A stretch of 64,000 nucleotides of DNA from CAWIXB01 sp963839955 (GTDB lineage: Bacteria > Actinomycetota > Actinomycetes > JACCUZ01), in NCBI GenBank assembly GCA_963839955.1, contig CAWIXB010000001.1:1178001-1242000 (forward strand), read 5' to 3'. The notes under the pieces are model-generated. The model searched no databases. It worked only from the letters and a program-made list of their open reading frames with translations, and was not told the origin of the DNA. The translations under genes were made by a program, and so were the position numbers. Below are positions 1-8,538 of the stretch, in pieces (the stretch's first letter is position 1; every line of letters begins with the position of its first letter).

Positions 1-560
1 GTGACGGCCATCATGAGGGGGGTGCCCTTGGCCACTTTGAGCAGGTCGAGGTTCACCGGATCGCGAAGCTTCATGTCCATCGGGTCCAGGACGAAGACCG
101 ATGGCGCATCCAGCCCGGCGGCCAGCGCCTCGATCGCCTGCCGTCCGATGGAAGGCCCGAGCAGCGACGCCAACGGGACCGCGGTCGGGACGACCAGCGC
201 CAGGTCGATCCACGAGCGGCCCACGTCCATCTCCGGACCCGACTCGCCGTTGATCGCCGCCTTGAGGTGGGCGCCGAGGACCGGGATCTGCAGCAGCTGG
301 GCAAGCCATGGTGCCGGCAGGTACATGTCGTCATTGGTCTGCAGCCGATACCAGATCTGCTCGAGACCCTGGATGGCCTGCAGATGCTCCGCTGGCTGAC
401 CGATGCGCGCCTCGGCCAGCTTGACGGCGTTGATGGAACCCACTGAGCAGCCGGTGAGGAGCTCCGGCCGGACGCCGAAGCGCCGGTAGAGGCACTTGAC
501 GGCGCCGACCTCGAAGGACCCGCGGGCACCTCCGCCGCTCAACGCCAGGGCTGTCTTCAT
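1..560 (-). CDS. Patatin-like phospholipase, partial (3' end beyond window)
   Basis: The reverse strand from the ATG at 560 encodes an open frame of 186 codons that runs off the left edge. The N-terminus has the patatin oxyanion motif GGGARG (MKTALALSGGGARGSFEVG) followed by the nucleophile elbow GCSVGSIN, so Ser in GxSxG is the expected catalytic residue and the Asp of the dyad lies beyond the window. Patatin-family proteins hydrolyse acyl esters of lipids and are usually cytosolic or membrane-associated. It is divergent from rpsO. The family call is firm; the substrate is unknown. Confidence 0.82.
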   Translation of the reverse strand, partial: MKTALALSGGGARGSFEVGAVKCLYRRFGVRPELLTGCSVGSINAVKLAEARIGQPAEHLQAIQGLEQIWYRLQTNDDMYLPAPWLAQLLQIPVLGAHLKAAINGESGPEMDVGRSWIDLALVVPTAVPLASLLGPSIGRQAIEALAAGLDAPSVFVLDPMDMKLRDPVNLDLLKVAKGTPLMMAV

Positions 561-673
561 TGTCACCGTCCGCTCGCCCTGGGGCATTTTCACGCTAGGA
601 CCGCCACCTGGGCGTGTCAACGACGGCCCGTCGCAGGGTCGGGGGCCTGCCCAAGGCCCTGACCTGCAAGGAT

Positions 674-703
674 TTCGGCTCGGACCGGGGCGGCTGGTAG
701 CCT
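674..703 (+). promoter_or_regulatory. Candidate rpsO promoter
   Basis: A TAGCCT -10-like hexamer at 698-703 is preceded, with 18 bp spacing, by a weak -35 TTCGGC at 674-679. It lies about 90 nt upstream of the rpsO start and would give a leader of roughly 80 nt. The match to consensus is modest, so this is an inference. Confidence 0.35.
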
Positions 704-711
704 CGGTTACT

Positions 712-755
712 GCCGTGCGTACGGCGTGAGCCTGTGTGATCTGCCCGTGACACAG
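712..755 (+). promoter_or_regulatory. Structured rpsO 5' leader (two hairpins), possible S15 autoregulatory element
   Basis: Two inverted repeats sit between the promoter candidate and the S15 start: GCCGT/ACGGC (712-716 with 721-725, loop of 4) and CTGTG/CACAG (732-736 with 751-755). Ribosomal protein S15 represses its own mRNA through structured leaders in several bacterial phyla, so an S15-binding role is plausible. Only the base pairing is seen; binding is inferred. Confidence 0.35.
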
Positions 756-791
756 ACCGGGCGGAGCTCATCGAGACAAATCGGGAGAGAC

Positions 792-1061
792 GTGCCGCTC
801 GACACCGCCACAAAGAAGCAGATCATCACCGAGCACGGCAGTGCGGAGACCGACACCGGTTCTCCCGAGGTCCAGGTGGCGATGCTGTCCAAGCGCATCC
901 GCGACCTCACCGAACACCTCAAGGAGCACAAGCACGACCACCACTCGCGTCGTGGCCTGCTGCTTCTTGTCGGCCGGCGCCGCCGGCTCCTCAACTACCT
1001 CGCCAAGAAGGACATCACCCGCTACCGCGCACTGATCGAGAAGCTCGGCCTGCGCCGCTAG
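792..1061 (+). CDS. rpsO: 30S ribosomal protein S15
   Basis: The product is 89 residues, the standard length for S15, and contains the family core TGSPEVQVA, the RDLTEHLKEHKHDHHSRRGLL segment in shortened form (HDHHSRRGLL), and a C-terminus ending LIEKLGLRR. S15 is a primary 16S rRNA-binding protein that nucleates the platform of the 30S subunit. I chose the GTG at 792 because GGGAGAG stands just upstream (783-789) and the product then starts MPLDTATKK as in homologues; the frame is open further upstream but that part overlaps the leader hairpins. It is followed by pnp, the usual bacterial pairing. Confidence 0.97.
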   Translation: MPLDTATKKQIITEHGSAETDTGSPEVQVAMLSKRIRDLTEHLKEHKHDHHSRRGLLLLVGRRRRLLNYLAKKDITRYRALIEKLGLRR

Positions 1062-1091
1062 CCACCACAACTGCACAGACCACCACCACAA

Positions 1092-1132
1092 GGAGCGGCT
1101 CGCCACGCCCGCCGGTCCTCGGTAGTGGCTCC
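1092..1132 (+). promoter_or_regulatory. Intergenic hairpin between rpsO and pnp
   Basis: GCCAC at 1102-1106 pairs with GTGGC at 1125-1129, and GGA at 1092-1094 can extend the stem with TCC at 1130-1132 across a bulge. In Streptomyces the rpsO-pnp intergenic stem-loop is an RNase III site that controls pnp expression; a similar role here is inferred from position only. Confidence 0.35.
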
Positions 1133-1188
1133 CTGACGGCCATCGGTCGCCTGGGCGCTTCCATCGAAGATCGGCCTTCGGGACACGG

Positions 1189-1209
1189 CCTGCTCCTTCA
1201 AGGAACAGG
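1189..1209 (+). promoter_or_regulatory. Hairpin overlapping the pnp ribosome binding site
   Basis: CCTG-c-TCCT at 1189-1197 pairs with AGGA-a-CAGG at 1201-1209 with a three-base loop and one C/A mismatch. The right arm runs into the Shine-Dalgarno GGAG (1208-1211) of pnp at 1220, so folding would partly mask translation initiation. This is a sequence observation with an inferred regulatory role. Confidence 0.35.
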
Positions 1210-1219
1210 AGAGTGACCC

Positions 1220-3445
1220 ATGGAGGGTCAAGCCCACAGCACCGAGGCCGTCATCGACAACGGCCGCCACGGCACGCGCACCATCCGCTTCGAGACCGGG
1301 CGACTCGCCCGGCAGGCCGCCGGCTCCGTCGCCGCCTACCTCGACGAGGAGACCATGCTGCTCTCGGCCACCACGGCCGGGAAGCACCCCAAGGAGCATC
1401 TCGACTTCTTCCCGCTCACGATCGACGTCGAGGAGCGGATGTACGCCGCGGGCCGCATCCCCGGCTCGTTCTTCCGGCGTGAGGGCCGTCCGTCCGAGGA
1501 CGCCATCCTCACCTGCCGGCTCACCGACCGCCCGCTGCGCCCGTCCTTCGCCAAGGGCCTGCGCAACGAGGTGCAGGTCGTCATCACCGTGATGGCGCTG
1601 CACCCGAACGACCTCTACGACGTGGTCGCCATCAACGCGGCGTCCGCTTCCACCCAGCTCGCCGGTCTGCCGTTCAGCGGTCCGATCGGCGCGACCCGGG
1701 TCGCCCTCGTGGACGACCAGTGGGTCGCGTTCCCGACGCACGAGCAGCTCGAGACCGCCGTGTTCGACATGGTCGTCGCGGGTCGCGTGGTCGGTGACGA
1801 CGTCGCCATCATGATGGTCGAGGCCGAGGCCACCATGTCGGCCTGGCGCCTGGTCAAGGACGAGGGCAAGACCGCCCCGACCGAGGAGATCGTGGCCCAG
1901 GGCCTCGAGGCGGCGAAGCCGTTCATCCGCACGCTGTGCGAGGCGCAGGTCGCGCTCGCCGACAAGGCGGCCAAGCCCACCGCCGAGTTCCCCCGCTTCC
2001 TCGACTACGAGGACGATGTCCACGACGCGGTCCTCAACCTGGTGCAGGACGACCTCGCGTCGGCGCTCACCATCGCGGGCAAGCAGGAGCGCGAGTCCGA
2101 GACCGACCGCATCAAGGAGTCGGCGAAGGACAAGCTCGCGGCCCAGTTCGAGGGTCGTGAGAAGGAGATCAGCGCCGCGTTCCGCTCGGTGTCCAAGCAG
2201 CTCGTGCGCCAGCGCATCCTGCGCGACAAGGTGCGCATCGACGGCCGCGGTCTTCGCGACATCCGGCCGCTCGCCGCCGAGGTCGAGGTCGTCCCGCGGG
2301 TGCACGGCTCGGCGCTGTTCGAGCGCGGCGAGACGCAGATCCTCGGCGTCACCACGCTGAACATGCTGCGCATGGAGCAGATGCTCGACACCCTCGCGCC
2401 CGAGACGCGCAAGCGCTACATGCACAACTACAACTTCCCGCCCTACTCGACCGGTGAGACGGGTCGCGTGGGCTCGCCCAAGCGCCGCGAGATCGGCCAC
2501 GGTGCGCTCGCCGAGCGCGCGTTGCTGCCGGTCCTCCCGGCCCGCGAGGAGTTCCCCTACGCGATCCGCCAGGTCTCCGAGGCGCTGAGCTCCAACGGCT
2601 CGACGTCGATGGGGTCGGTCTGTGCCTCGACCATGGCGCTGCTCAACGCCGGTGTGCCGCTGCGCGCGCCGGTTGCGGGCATCGCGATGGGCCTGGTCAG
2701 TGACGAGGTCGACGGGAAGACCGAGTACGCGGCTCTCACCGACATCCTCGGTGCCGAGGACGCGTTCGGCGACATGGACTTCAAGGTCGCCGGCACCAAG
2801 GACTTCATCACCGCGATCCAGCTCGACACCAAGCTCGACGGCATCCCCGCCAGCGTGCTCGGGTCGGCGCTGACGCAGGCCAAGGAAGCCCGCCTGCACA
2901 TCCTCGACGTCATGAACGAGGCGATCGACGCCCCCGACGAGATGTCGCCGCACGCGCCGCGGATCATCAGTGTGAAGATCCCGGTCGACCAGATCGGTGC
3001 GGTCATCGGGCCCAAGGGCAAGATGATCAACCAGATCCAGGACGACACCGGTGCCGAGATCTCGATCGAGGACGACGGCACCATCTACATCGGTGCCACC
3101 GACGGCCCCAAGGCCGAGGCTGCCCGCGACATGATCAACGGCATCGCGAACCCGACGATGCCCGAGGTCGGTGAGCGCTACCTCGGCACCGTGGTCAAGA
3201 CCACTGCGTTCGGTGCATTCGTCTCGCTGGTGCCCGGCCGCGACGGCCTGCTGCACATCTCCAAGCTGCGCGCACTCGCGGGCGGCAAGCGCGTCGACAA
3301 CGTCGAGGACGTCGTCAAGGTCGGCGACAAGGTGCAGGTGCAGATCGCCGAGGTCGACCCCCGCGGCAAGCTGTCGCTGGTGCCGGTCGTGAACGAGGAG
3401 CAGGCGGCGGCGCCCGCCCCCGTCACCGCCGACTCCGACGCCTGA
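1220..3445 (+). CDS. pnp: Polyribonucleotide nucleotidyltransferase (PNPase)
   Basis: The 741-residue protein is a full-length PNPase, a phosphorolytic 3'-5' exoribonuclease and polymerase that acts as a trimer in mRNA decay. Two RNase PH-like cores are visible: the first starts near TIRFETGRLARQAAGS, the second near GRGLRDIRPLAAEVEV with FERGETQILGV and the catalytic-core segment DILGAEDAFGDMDFKVAGT. They are followed by a KH domain (IGAVIGPKGKMINQIQ) and an S1 domain (GTVVKTTAFGAFVSL, GLLHISKL). The ATG at 1220 follows a GGAGAG site. It probably shares transcripts with rpsO and the downstream M16 gene, which starts at the base after its stop codon. Confidence 0.98.
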   Translation: MEGQAHSTEAVIDNGRHGTRTIRFETGRLARQAAGSVAAYLDEETMLLSATTAGKHPKEHLDFFPLTIDVEERMYAAGRIPGSFFRREGRPSEDAILTCRLTDRPLRPSFAKGLRNEVQVVITVMALHPNDLYDVVAINAASASTQLAGLPFSGPIGATRVALVDDQWVAFPTHEQLETAVFDMVVAGRVVGDDVAIMMVEAEATMSAWRLVKDEGKTAPTEEIVAQGLEAAKPFIRTLCEAQVALADKAAKPTAEFPRFLDYEDDVHDAVLNLVQDDLASALTIAGKQERESETDRIKESAKDKLAAQFEGREKEISAAFRSVSKQLVRQRILRDKVRIDGRGLRDIRPLAAEVEVVPRVHGSALFERGETQILGVTTLNMLRMEQMLDTLAPETRKRYMHNYNFPPYSTGETGRVGSPKRREIGHGALAERALLPVLPAREEFPYAIRQVSEALSSNGSTSMGSVCASTMALLNAGVPLRAPVAGIAMGLVSDEVDGKTEYAALTDILGAEDAFGDMDFKVAGTKDFITAIQLDTKLDGIPASVLGSALTQAKEARLHILDVMNEAIDAPDEMSPHAPRIISVKIPVDQIGAVIGPKGKMINQIQDDTGAEISIEDDGTIYIGATDGPKAEAARDMINGIANPTMPEVGERYLGTVVKTTAFGAFVSLVPGRDGLLHISKLRALAGGKRVDNVEDVVKVGDKVQVQIAEVDPRGKLSLVPVVNEEQAAAPAPVTADSDA

Positions 3446-4789
3446 GTGGCCAGACCCGCGAAGCCCGGCCAGAAGGTCGGGTCGACCCGCACGCTCGACC
3501 GGGGTGACGGTGGCGGTGGACTGATCCGCCGCACCGTCCTTCCCGGCGGTCTGCGGGTGGTCACCGAGGCGGTCCCCACTGTCCGCTCGGTGACCGTCGG
3601 CGTGTGGGTCGGTGTCGGCTCCCGCGACGAGGCGTCCTCACTCGCGGGTGCGTCGCACTACCTCGAGCACCTGCTCTTCAAGGGCACCCGGCGTCGCGAC
3701 GCGCTGGACATCTCCGCCGCCATCGACGCGGTCGGTGGGGAGATGAACGCGTTCACGTCCAAGGAGTACACCTGCTTCTACTCCAGGGTGCTCGACGCCG
3801 ACCTGCCACTGGCCGTCGACGTCGTGTGCGACCTGGTGACCTCCTCGGTGATCCGGACGGCCGACGTCGAGTCGGAGCGGGGCGTGATCCTCGAGGAGAT
3901 CGCCATGCACGAGGACGACCCCACCGACCTCGTGCACGACCAGTTCGCCCAGGTGCTCTTCGGTGACGGCCCTCTCGGCCGGCCGGTACTCGGCACCGTC
4001 GGCTCGATCGAGTCGATCGGTCGCAACGCGGTCGCGGGTTTCTATCGCCGTCGCTATCGCCCGCAGGACATGGTCGTCTCCGTCGCCGGCAACATCGACC
4101 ACGCCACCGTCGTGCGCCTCGTGCGCAAGGCGTTCAAGGCGGCCGGGCAGCTCGACGGCGACGCGGTCCCGTCGACGCCGCGCACCGGTGCGCGCCGCGC
4201 CGGTGGCCACGGGGTGCGCGTCGTCCGCCGTCCCACCGAGCAGGCCAACGTGGTGCTCGGTACGCCGGGTCTGAGCCGCACCGACGAGCGTCGTTTCACC
4301 CTCGGGGTGCTCAACGCCGCGCTCGGCGGTGGCATGTCGTCGCGGCTGTTCCAGGAGATCCGCGAGAAGCGCGGGCTCGCCTACTCGGTCTACAGCTACA
4401 ACGCGCAGTACGCCGACACCGGGCTCTTCGGTGTCTATGCCGGCTGCGTCCCGCGCAAGGTCGACGACGTCCTCGCTCTCTGCCGCGACGAGCTCGCGAA
4501 CGTGGCCGCGAAGGGCATCACGCACGACGAGCTCGAGCGCGGCAAGGGACAGCTGCGGGGCTCGCTCGTGCTCGGGCTCGAGGACACCGGGTCTCGGATG
4601 AGCCGCATCGGCAAGGCCGAGCTCGTCCACGGCGAGATGCTCTCGGTCGACGAGGTCATCCGGCGCATCGACGCGGTCGACATCGACGAGGTCGGTGATC
4701 TCGCCGCGGAGCTGCTGGCCGCCCGGCCGACCCTCGCCGTCGTCGGACCCTTCGACGAGGACCGCGACTTCTCCGCCGCCGTCGCCTGA
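3446..4789 (+). CDS. M16 family zinc metallopeptidase (processing-peptidase-like)
   Basis: The 447-residue protein carries the inverted zinc motif HxxEH as HYLEHLLFKG, with the downstream metal-binding glutamate in the conserved ERGVILEEIAMHEDD segment. The second, non-catalytic M16 half includes GGGMSSRLFQEIREKRGLAYSVY-type sequence (GGGMSSRLFQEIREKRG). The GTG at 3446 abuts the pnp stop, so translation is probably coupled. Homologues occupy the same place after pnp in other actinobacteria; the physiological substrate is not known. Confidence 0.93.
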   Translation: MARPAKPGQKVGSTRTLDRGDGGGGLIRRTVLPGGLRVVTEAVPTVRSVTVGVWVGVGSRDEASSLAGASHYLEHLLFKGTRRRDALDISAAIDAVGGEMNAFTSKEYTCFYSRVLDADLPLAVDVVCDLVTSSVIRTADVESERGVILEEIAMHEDDPTDLVHDQFAQVLFGDGPLGRPVLGTVGSIESIGRNAVAGFYRRRYRPQDMVVSVAGNIDHATVVRLVRKAFKAAGQLDGDAVPSTPRTGARRAGGHGVRVVRRPTEQANVVLGTPGLSRTDERRFTLGVLNAALGGGMSSRLFQEIREKRGLAYSVYSYNAQYADTGLFGVYAGCVPRKVDDVLALCRDELANVAAKGITHDELERGKGQLRGSLVLGLEDTGSRMSRIGKAELVHGEMLSVDEVIRRIDAVDIDEVGDLAAELLAARPTLAVVGPFDEDRDFSAAVA

Positions 4790-4811
4790 CCGGAGATGAA
4801 AGGCTAGGGCG

Positions 4812-5561
4812 ATGACGATCAAGGTGGCAGTGCTCGGGGCCTCGGGGAGGATGGGCAGTGCTGCCTGCCGCGCCGTCGAGGCCGCGGACGATCTCGATCT
4901 GGTGGCCGGGCTCGGCTCCGCAGATCCGCTCGACGACCTGACCGACGCGGGCGCCGAGGTCGCCATCGACCTGACCGCACCGGATGCCGTCATGGGCAAC
5001 GTCGAGTTCTGCCTGAGCAACGGCGTCCACGCCGTCGTCGGCACCACGGGCTGGGACGACGCGCGCTTCGAGCAGGTGCGGGGCTGGCTCGACGAGCACC
5101 CCGGCCTCGGGGTCCTCGTCGCGCCGAACTTCGCCGTCGGCGCCGTGCTCACCATGCGGTTCGCCGAGCAGGCCGCCCGGTTCTACGAGTCCGTCGAGAT
5201 CGTCGAGCTGCACCACCCCGCCAAGGCCGACGCGCCGAGCGGCACCGCCCGGCGTACTGCCGAGATGATCGGCAACGCCCGCGCGGAGGCCGGTCTCGGT
5301 GCTCAGCCGGACGCGACGTCGACCGGCCTGGCCGCCGCGCGTGGGGCACACGTGCACGGCGTGCCGGTCCACTCGGTGCGGCTGCGCGGGCTGGTCGCTC
5401 ACGAGGAGGTGCTCTTCGGCGGCGAGGGGGAGACCCTCACCATTCGCCACGACTCGCTGGACCGCGTGTCGTTCATGCCCGGTGTCCTCCTGGCGGTGCG
5501 GCGCATCGCCGGGCGGCCCGGACTCACCGTCGGCCTCGAGCACCTGCTCGACCTCGACTGA
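4812..5561 (+). CDS. dapB: 4-hydroxy-tetrahydrodipicolinate reductase
   Basis: The 249-residue product reduces hydroxy-tetrahydrodipicolinate with NAD(P)H in the diaminopimelate/lysine pathway, supplying the peptidoglycan cross-linking residue. It shows the dinucleotide-binding loop GASGRMG at residues 9-15, the VGTTGW segment, and the signature ELHHPAKADAPSGTA that holds the catalytic His and Lys. The ATG at 4812 follows the M16 gene by 22 nt. dapA and dapF occur elsewhere in the window. Confidence 0.97.
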   Translation: MTIKVAVLGASGRMGSAACRAVEAADDLDLVAGLGSADPLDDLTDAGAEVAIDLTAPDAVMGNVEFCLSNGVHAVVGTTGWDDARFEQVRGWLDEHPGLGVLVAPNFAVGAVLTMRFAEQAARFYESVEIVELHHPAKADAPSGTARRTAEMIGNARAEAGLGAQPDATSTGLAAARGAHVHGVPVHSVRLRGLVAHEEVLFGGEGETLTIRHDSLDRVSFMPGVLLAVRRIAGRPGLTVGLEHLLDLD

Positions 5562-5572
5562 GCGGCCCCACC

Positions 5573-5601
5573 TTGAACCGCCGACGCGGCCGACCTAGGC
5601 T
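5573..5601 (+). promoter_or_regulatory. Promoter of the LacI-type regulator gene
   Basis: TTGAAC at 5573-5578, a 17-bp spacer and TAGGCT at 5596-5601 form a good housekeeping sigma-factor promoter. The expected start site is about 5608, inside the palindromic operator at 5605-5616. The -35 overlaps the region just after the dapB stop. Confidence 0.65.
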
Positions 5602-5604
5602 GCC

Positions 5605-5616
5605 GTAACCGGTTTC
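5605..5616 (+). promoter_or_regulatory. LacI-family operator, site 1 (autoregulatory)
   Basis: The sequence GTAACCGGTTTC has a perfect AACCGGTT core at 5607-5614 with the central CG typical of LacI-family operators. It lies across the predicted transcription start of the regulator gene. It differs by one base from the perfect palindrome at 8542-8553 upstream of the glycosidase gene. Confidence 0.72.
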
Positions 5617-5650
5617 CCCCAGCGCCTGGTCACGTCCGGACGGAGTTGGC

Positions 5651-6664
5651 GTGAGCGACGACCGCAAGACGGTGCGGCAGATCGCCGCGCTCGCGGGAGT
5701 CTCGATCGCCACCGTCTCCCGCGTCTCCCGGGGCGGCGGGCAGGTCTCCCCGGAGACGCGCCGCCGCGTCCTGGACACCATCGCCACCCACGGCTACCGG
5801 CCCAGCCACCTCGGCCGCGCTCTCGCGGAGCGCCGGCACGGTGCGCTCGGTCTGGTCTTCCCTGGTCTGTCCGGGCCCTACTACACCGAGCTGATCCGGG
5901 GCTTCGAGTCAGAGGCGATCGAGGCGCAGGCGAGCGTGCAGATCCTCTGCACCCACCACCGCCGCGATGCGGACGAGCAGGTGCTGGAGATGTCGCACCG
6001 CGTCGACGGGGTGGCGGTGCTGGGTGGCACTGTCTCCGACCGGGCGCTCGTCACACTGGCCGAGGCGGTGCCCGTCGTGATGATGGCCGGCCCGGGCCCC
6101 GACGGCATTCCGTCGGTGACGGTGGACAACCGCGCGGCGATGTCCGAGCTGACCACGCACCTGCTCGAGGGCCACGGTCTGCGGCGCCTCACCTTCGTCG
6201 GTACGCCGACCGGGTCACCCGACGTCACGGCACGGTGGGCGGGTTTCCGCGACGCCCACCGCGTGCTGGGCCTGCCCGTGCCGCGCCAGCACGTCAAGGC
6301 CGCGATGCAGCAGCACGACGGCGTCCTCGCGACGGAGCGGCTGCTGTCGGGCGGCGACGTGCCCGAGGCCGTGGTCTGTGCCAACGACGAGCTCGCGCTC
6401 GGCGTGCTCGTCGCGCTGCTCGCGCGCGGACTGTCCGTGCCGGACGACGTGGTCGTCACCGGCTTCGACGACGTACCGATGGCGTCCCTGGTCTCGCCGG
6501 CCCTCACCACGGTGCATCAGCCGATCCGCGACCTCGCCGCGACGACGGCGCAGACCCTGCTACGGCTCGCGGCGGACGGCTCGACACCTGTCGGACCGGT
6601 GATCCTGCCCACCAAGCTCGTGCTGCAGGGCAGCTGTGGCTGCCAGCCGGCTAGGCGGGACTGA
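5651..6664 (+). CDS. LacI-family transcriptional regulator
   Basis: The 337-residue protein has an N-terminal helix-turn-helix (TVRQIAALAGVSIATVSRVSRG, abbreviated here to ALAGVSIATVSRVSRG, residues about 12-28) and a periplasmic-binding-like effector domain with FVGTPTGSPD, CANDELALGVL and VTGFDDVPMASLVSPALTT, all standard LacI features. It starts at GTG 5651. The hinge segment reads VSRGGGQVSPETRRRV rather than the more common VLNG form. It ends 14 nt before the end of the convergent GH39 gene. Matching operators in front of both genes indicate autorepression and sugar-responsive control of the glycosidase. Confidence 0.93.
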   Translation: MSDDRKTVRQIAALAGVSIATVSRVSRGGGQVSPETRRRVLDTIATHGYRPSHLGRALAERRHGALGLVFPGLSGPYYTELIRGFESEAIEAQASVQILCTHHRRDADEQVLEMSHRVDGVAVLGGTVSDRALVTLAEAVPVVMMAGPGPDGIPSVTVDNRAAMSELTTHLLEGHGLRRLTFVGTPTGSPDVTARWAGFRDAHRVLGLPVPRQHVKAAMQQHDGVLATERLLSGGDVPEAVVCANDELALGVLVALLARGLSVPDDVVVTGFDDVPMASLVSPALTTVHQPIRDLAATTAQTLLRLAADGSTPVGPVILPTKLVLQGSCGCQPARRD

Positions 6665-8504
6665 CCTCGACCAGCACGGCGCCGGGCTGGGGGAGATCGA
6701 TCTCGATCACGCTCGCGCCGCCTTCGGTCTCGGTGTCGACGGACTCGGCCGCCAGCGTGTCGATCGCGCGCAACGCTTCCCATTGCTCGTCGGTCGGCCA
6801 GTCGCCCACCTCGAGCTCGGCGGCCAGCGTCGTGACGTCGCCGTGGTCACGGTCGAGCCGGGTGACGGTGACCGGGCGGCCGGCAACGCCGTCGAGCCGC
6901 AGCCGCACTCGCCGGGCCAGCAGCGGGTCGCCGTCGCGCTTCGACTGGTCGAGCGTCGAGCACCAGACGAGGACGGCGAGGGAGCCGTCGTCGCGCCGGC
7001 TCGCCCAGGTCTGCACCAAGCCCTCGGCGCCGTCGCCGCTCGCGGCGACCGGGAGCTCGGTCTCACCGAGCCGGGCGAGCAGGCGCAGGGCGTGGTAGCG
7101 CGGCTTGGCCAGCCCGCCGACGGTCATCAGCCCGAAGCCGCCGTGCAGCAGGCGGGGCGGGCGGCCGAGCTCCTCGAAGTGGTCACTGGCCACCCAGTAG
7201 GACAGCGCCTCGACCCGACCAGCTGCGGAGCGCATACCACTGAGCAGGAACGTGGCCGAGAACGTGCCGTCGTTCACCGGGTTGAAGTGCGTCGGGGTCA
7301 CGCCCCACTCGGTCCAGAGGATCCGCGCGTCGGGGAAGCCGAGCCGCTCGAGGGTGGGCCGGAGGTCCAGGGGCGCGCTGCCGTAGGTGTGCGTGGAGAC
7401 GAAGTCGACGGGAGCTCCGCTGCGCGCGGCGTGCTCGAGCAGGTCGTCGACCCAGCCGGCGGCCGCCGACGACGGGCCACCGATCGACAGACGCGCATCG
7501 GCGTCCCGCACGGCCCGGGCCGTCACGTCGTAGAACTGCATCCACTCGTCGCGCGTCCCGGACCAGAAGACCTCGAGGTTGGCCTCGTTCCACACCTCGA
7601 AGTCCCAGCCGAGCACCTGCTCGCCGTAGCGCTGGAGCAGGTGCGTGACCAGCGCGCGCACGAGATCGGCCCACCGGTCCCAGTCGCGGGGCGGTGAGAT
7701 GTGCGCGACGTACTCGAAGACCGTCTTCGACGGGTCGCGGGCCAGCGCGCGCGGCAGGAACCCGATCTCGACGCACGGTTTCAGGCCGATGGACAGCAAC
7801 AGGTCGTAGACCTCGTCGACGCGGCTGAAGTCGTGCACCGGCCGGCCGTCGACCTCGCTGTAGACCTGCAGGTCGTCGTGCAGGATCGCGTGGGCGCGCA
7901 CGGTGTCGACGCCGATCTCGTCGCGCACCCGCTGCAGCGCGGCGAGCAGCTCGGCGCCGATCTCGCGCCCGCCCGAGACGTCACGGCAGAGCAGCTGCGA
8001 GAGGCGTTCGCTGCCGATCATCGGCTGCCAGGGACGGGGGAGCGCGGCACCCGTTGCGGTGGTCTCGACGCGGAGGTCGACGACCGGCGTCTCGCCTCGG
8101 GCGAGCGAGCTCGTTGCAACAGCCGCGCCGAGGGTTCCGGTCACCGTTACCTCGGGCACCGACGCGACGGCGTACACGTAGTCGCGCCCGGGCTCGCCGG
8201 TCGTGTCGACGTACCACGTGTCCGGTACGGCGAGTACGTCGCCGCCGAGGTGGTCGACCGGCTCGAGCTCTGCGGTCGCCGCGCCGCCGCTCGCCTCGGC
8301 CCGGTGCACCAGGTAGCCGACCGCTCCCGGGACGGGTGACCAGCTCAGCCGGACGTGACCGAGCCCCGCGTCTGCACGCAGGTCGGCAGGGGGCGACAGG
8401 TCGGGGACCGGCGAGCGGCCCTCCTGGTCACTGCGCCGGGCAATGCGGGCGGCCCAGTCCGCGCGCGCCTCACCGGTCTTTCGCGGCTCGGTCACACTCG
8501 GCAC
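6651..8504 (-). CDS. GH39-like glycoside hydrolase with N-terminal fibronectin-III-like domain
   Basis: The product is about 617 residues with no signal peptide, so it is predicted to be cytosolic. An N-terminal Fn3-like sandwich (DLRADAGLGHVRLSWSPVPG ... YVYAVASVPEV) precedes a (beta/alpha)8 domain with the clan GH-A signatures WNEAN (acid/base Glu near residue 307) and WTEWG (nucleophile Glu near residue 399). Together with the overall layout this resembles GH39 beta-xylosidase/iduronidase enzymes; the substrate is not determined. I chose GTG 8504 because GAAGGGGA precedes it; an upstream in-frame GTG at 8540 falls inside the -10/operator and is unlikely. A second in-frame GTG lies three codons in. 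Convergent with, and overlapping by 14 nt, the regulator gene. Confidence 0.85.
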   Translation of the reverse strand: MPSVTEPRKTGEARADWAARIARRSDQEGRSPVPDLSPPADLRADAGLGHVRLSWSPVPGAVGYLVHRAEASGGAATAELEPVDHLGGDVLAVPDTWYVDTTGEPGRDYVYAVASVPEVTVTGTLGAAVATSSLARGETPVVDLRVETTATGAALPRPWQPMIGSERLSQLLCRDVSGGREIGAELLAALQRVRDEIGVDTVRAHAILHDDLQVYSEVDGRPVHDFSRVDEVYDLLLSIGLKPCVEIGFLPRALARDPSKTVFEYVAHISPPRDWDRWADLVRALVTHLLQRYGEQVLGWDFEVWNEANLEVFWSGTRDEWMQFYDVTARAVRDADARLSIGGPSSAAAGWVDDLLEHAARSGAPVDFVSTHTYGSAPLDLRPTLERLGFPDARILWTEWGVTPTHFNPVNDGTFSATFLLSGMRSAAGRVEALSYWVASDHFEELGRPPRLLHGGFGLMTVGGLAKPRYHALRLLARLGETELPVAASGDGAEGLVQTWASRRDDGSLAVLVWCSTLDQSKRDGDPLLARRVRLRLDGVAGRPVTVTRLDRDHGDVTTLAAELEVGDWPTDEQWEALRAIDTLAAESVDTETEGGASVIEIDLPQPGAVLVEVSPA

Positions 8505-8538
8505 GGGGTGTCCCCTTCGATGGCTCGGGCGGCGAGCC

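Noticed and set aside
1058..3256. 732-codon open frame antisense to pnp
   Set aside because: Long antisense frames are expected opposite GC-rich coding DNA. The translation is Arg/Asp/His-rich without domains, whereas pnp is unmistakable on the other strand.
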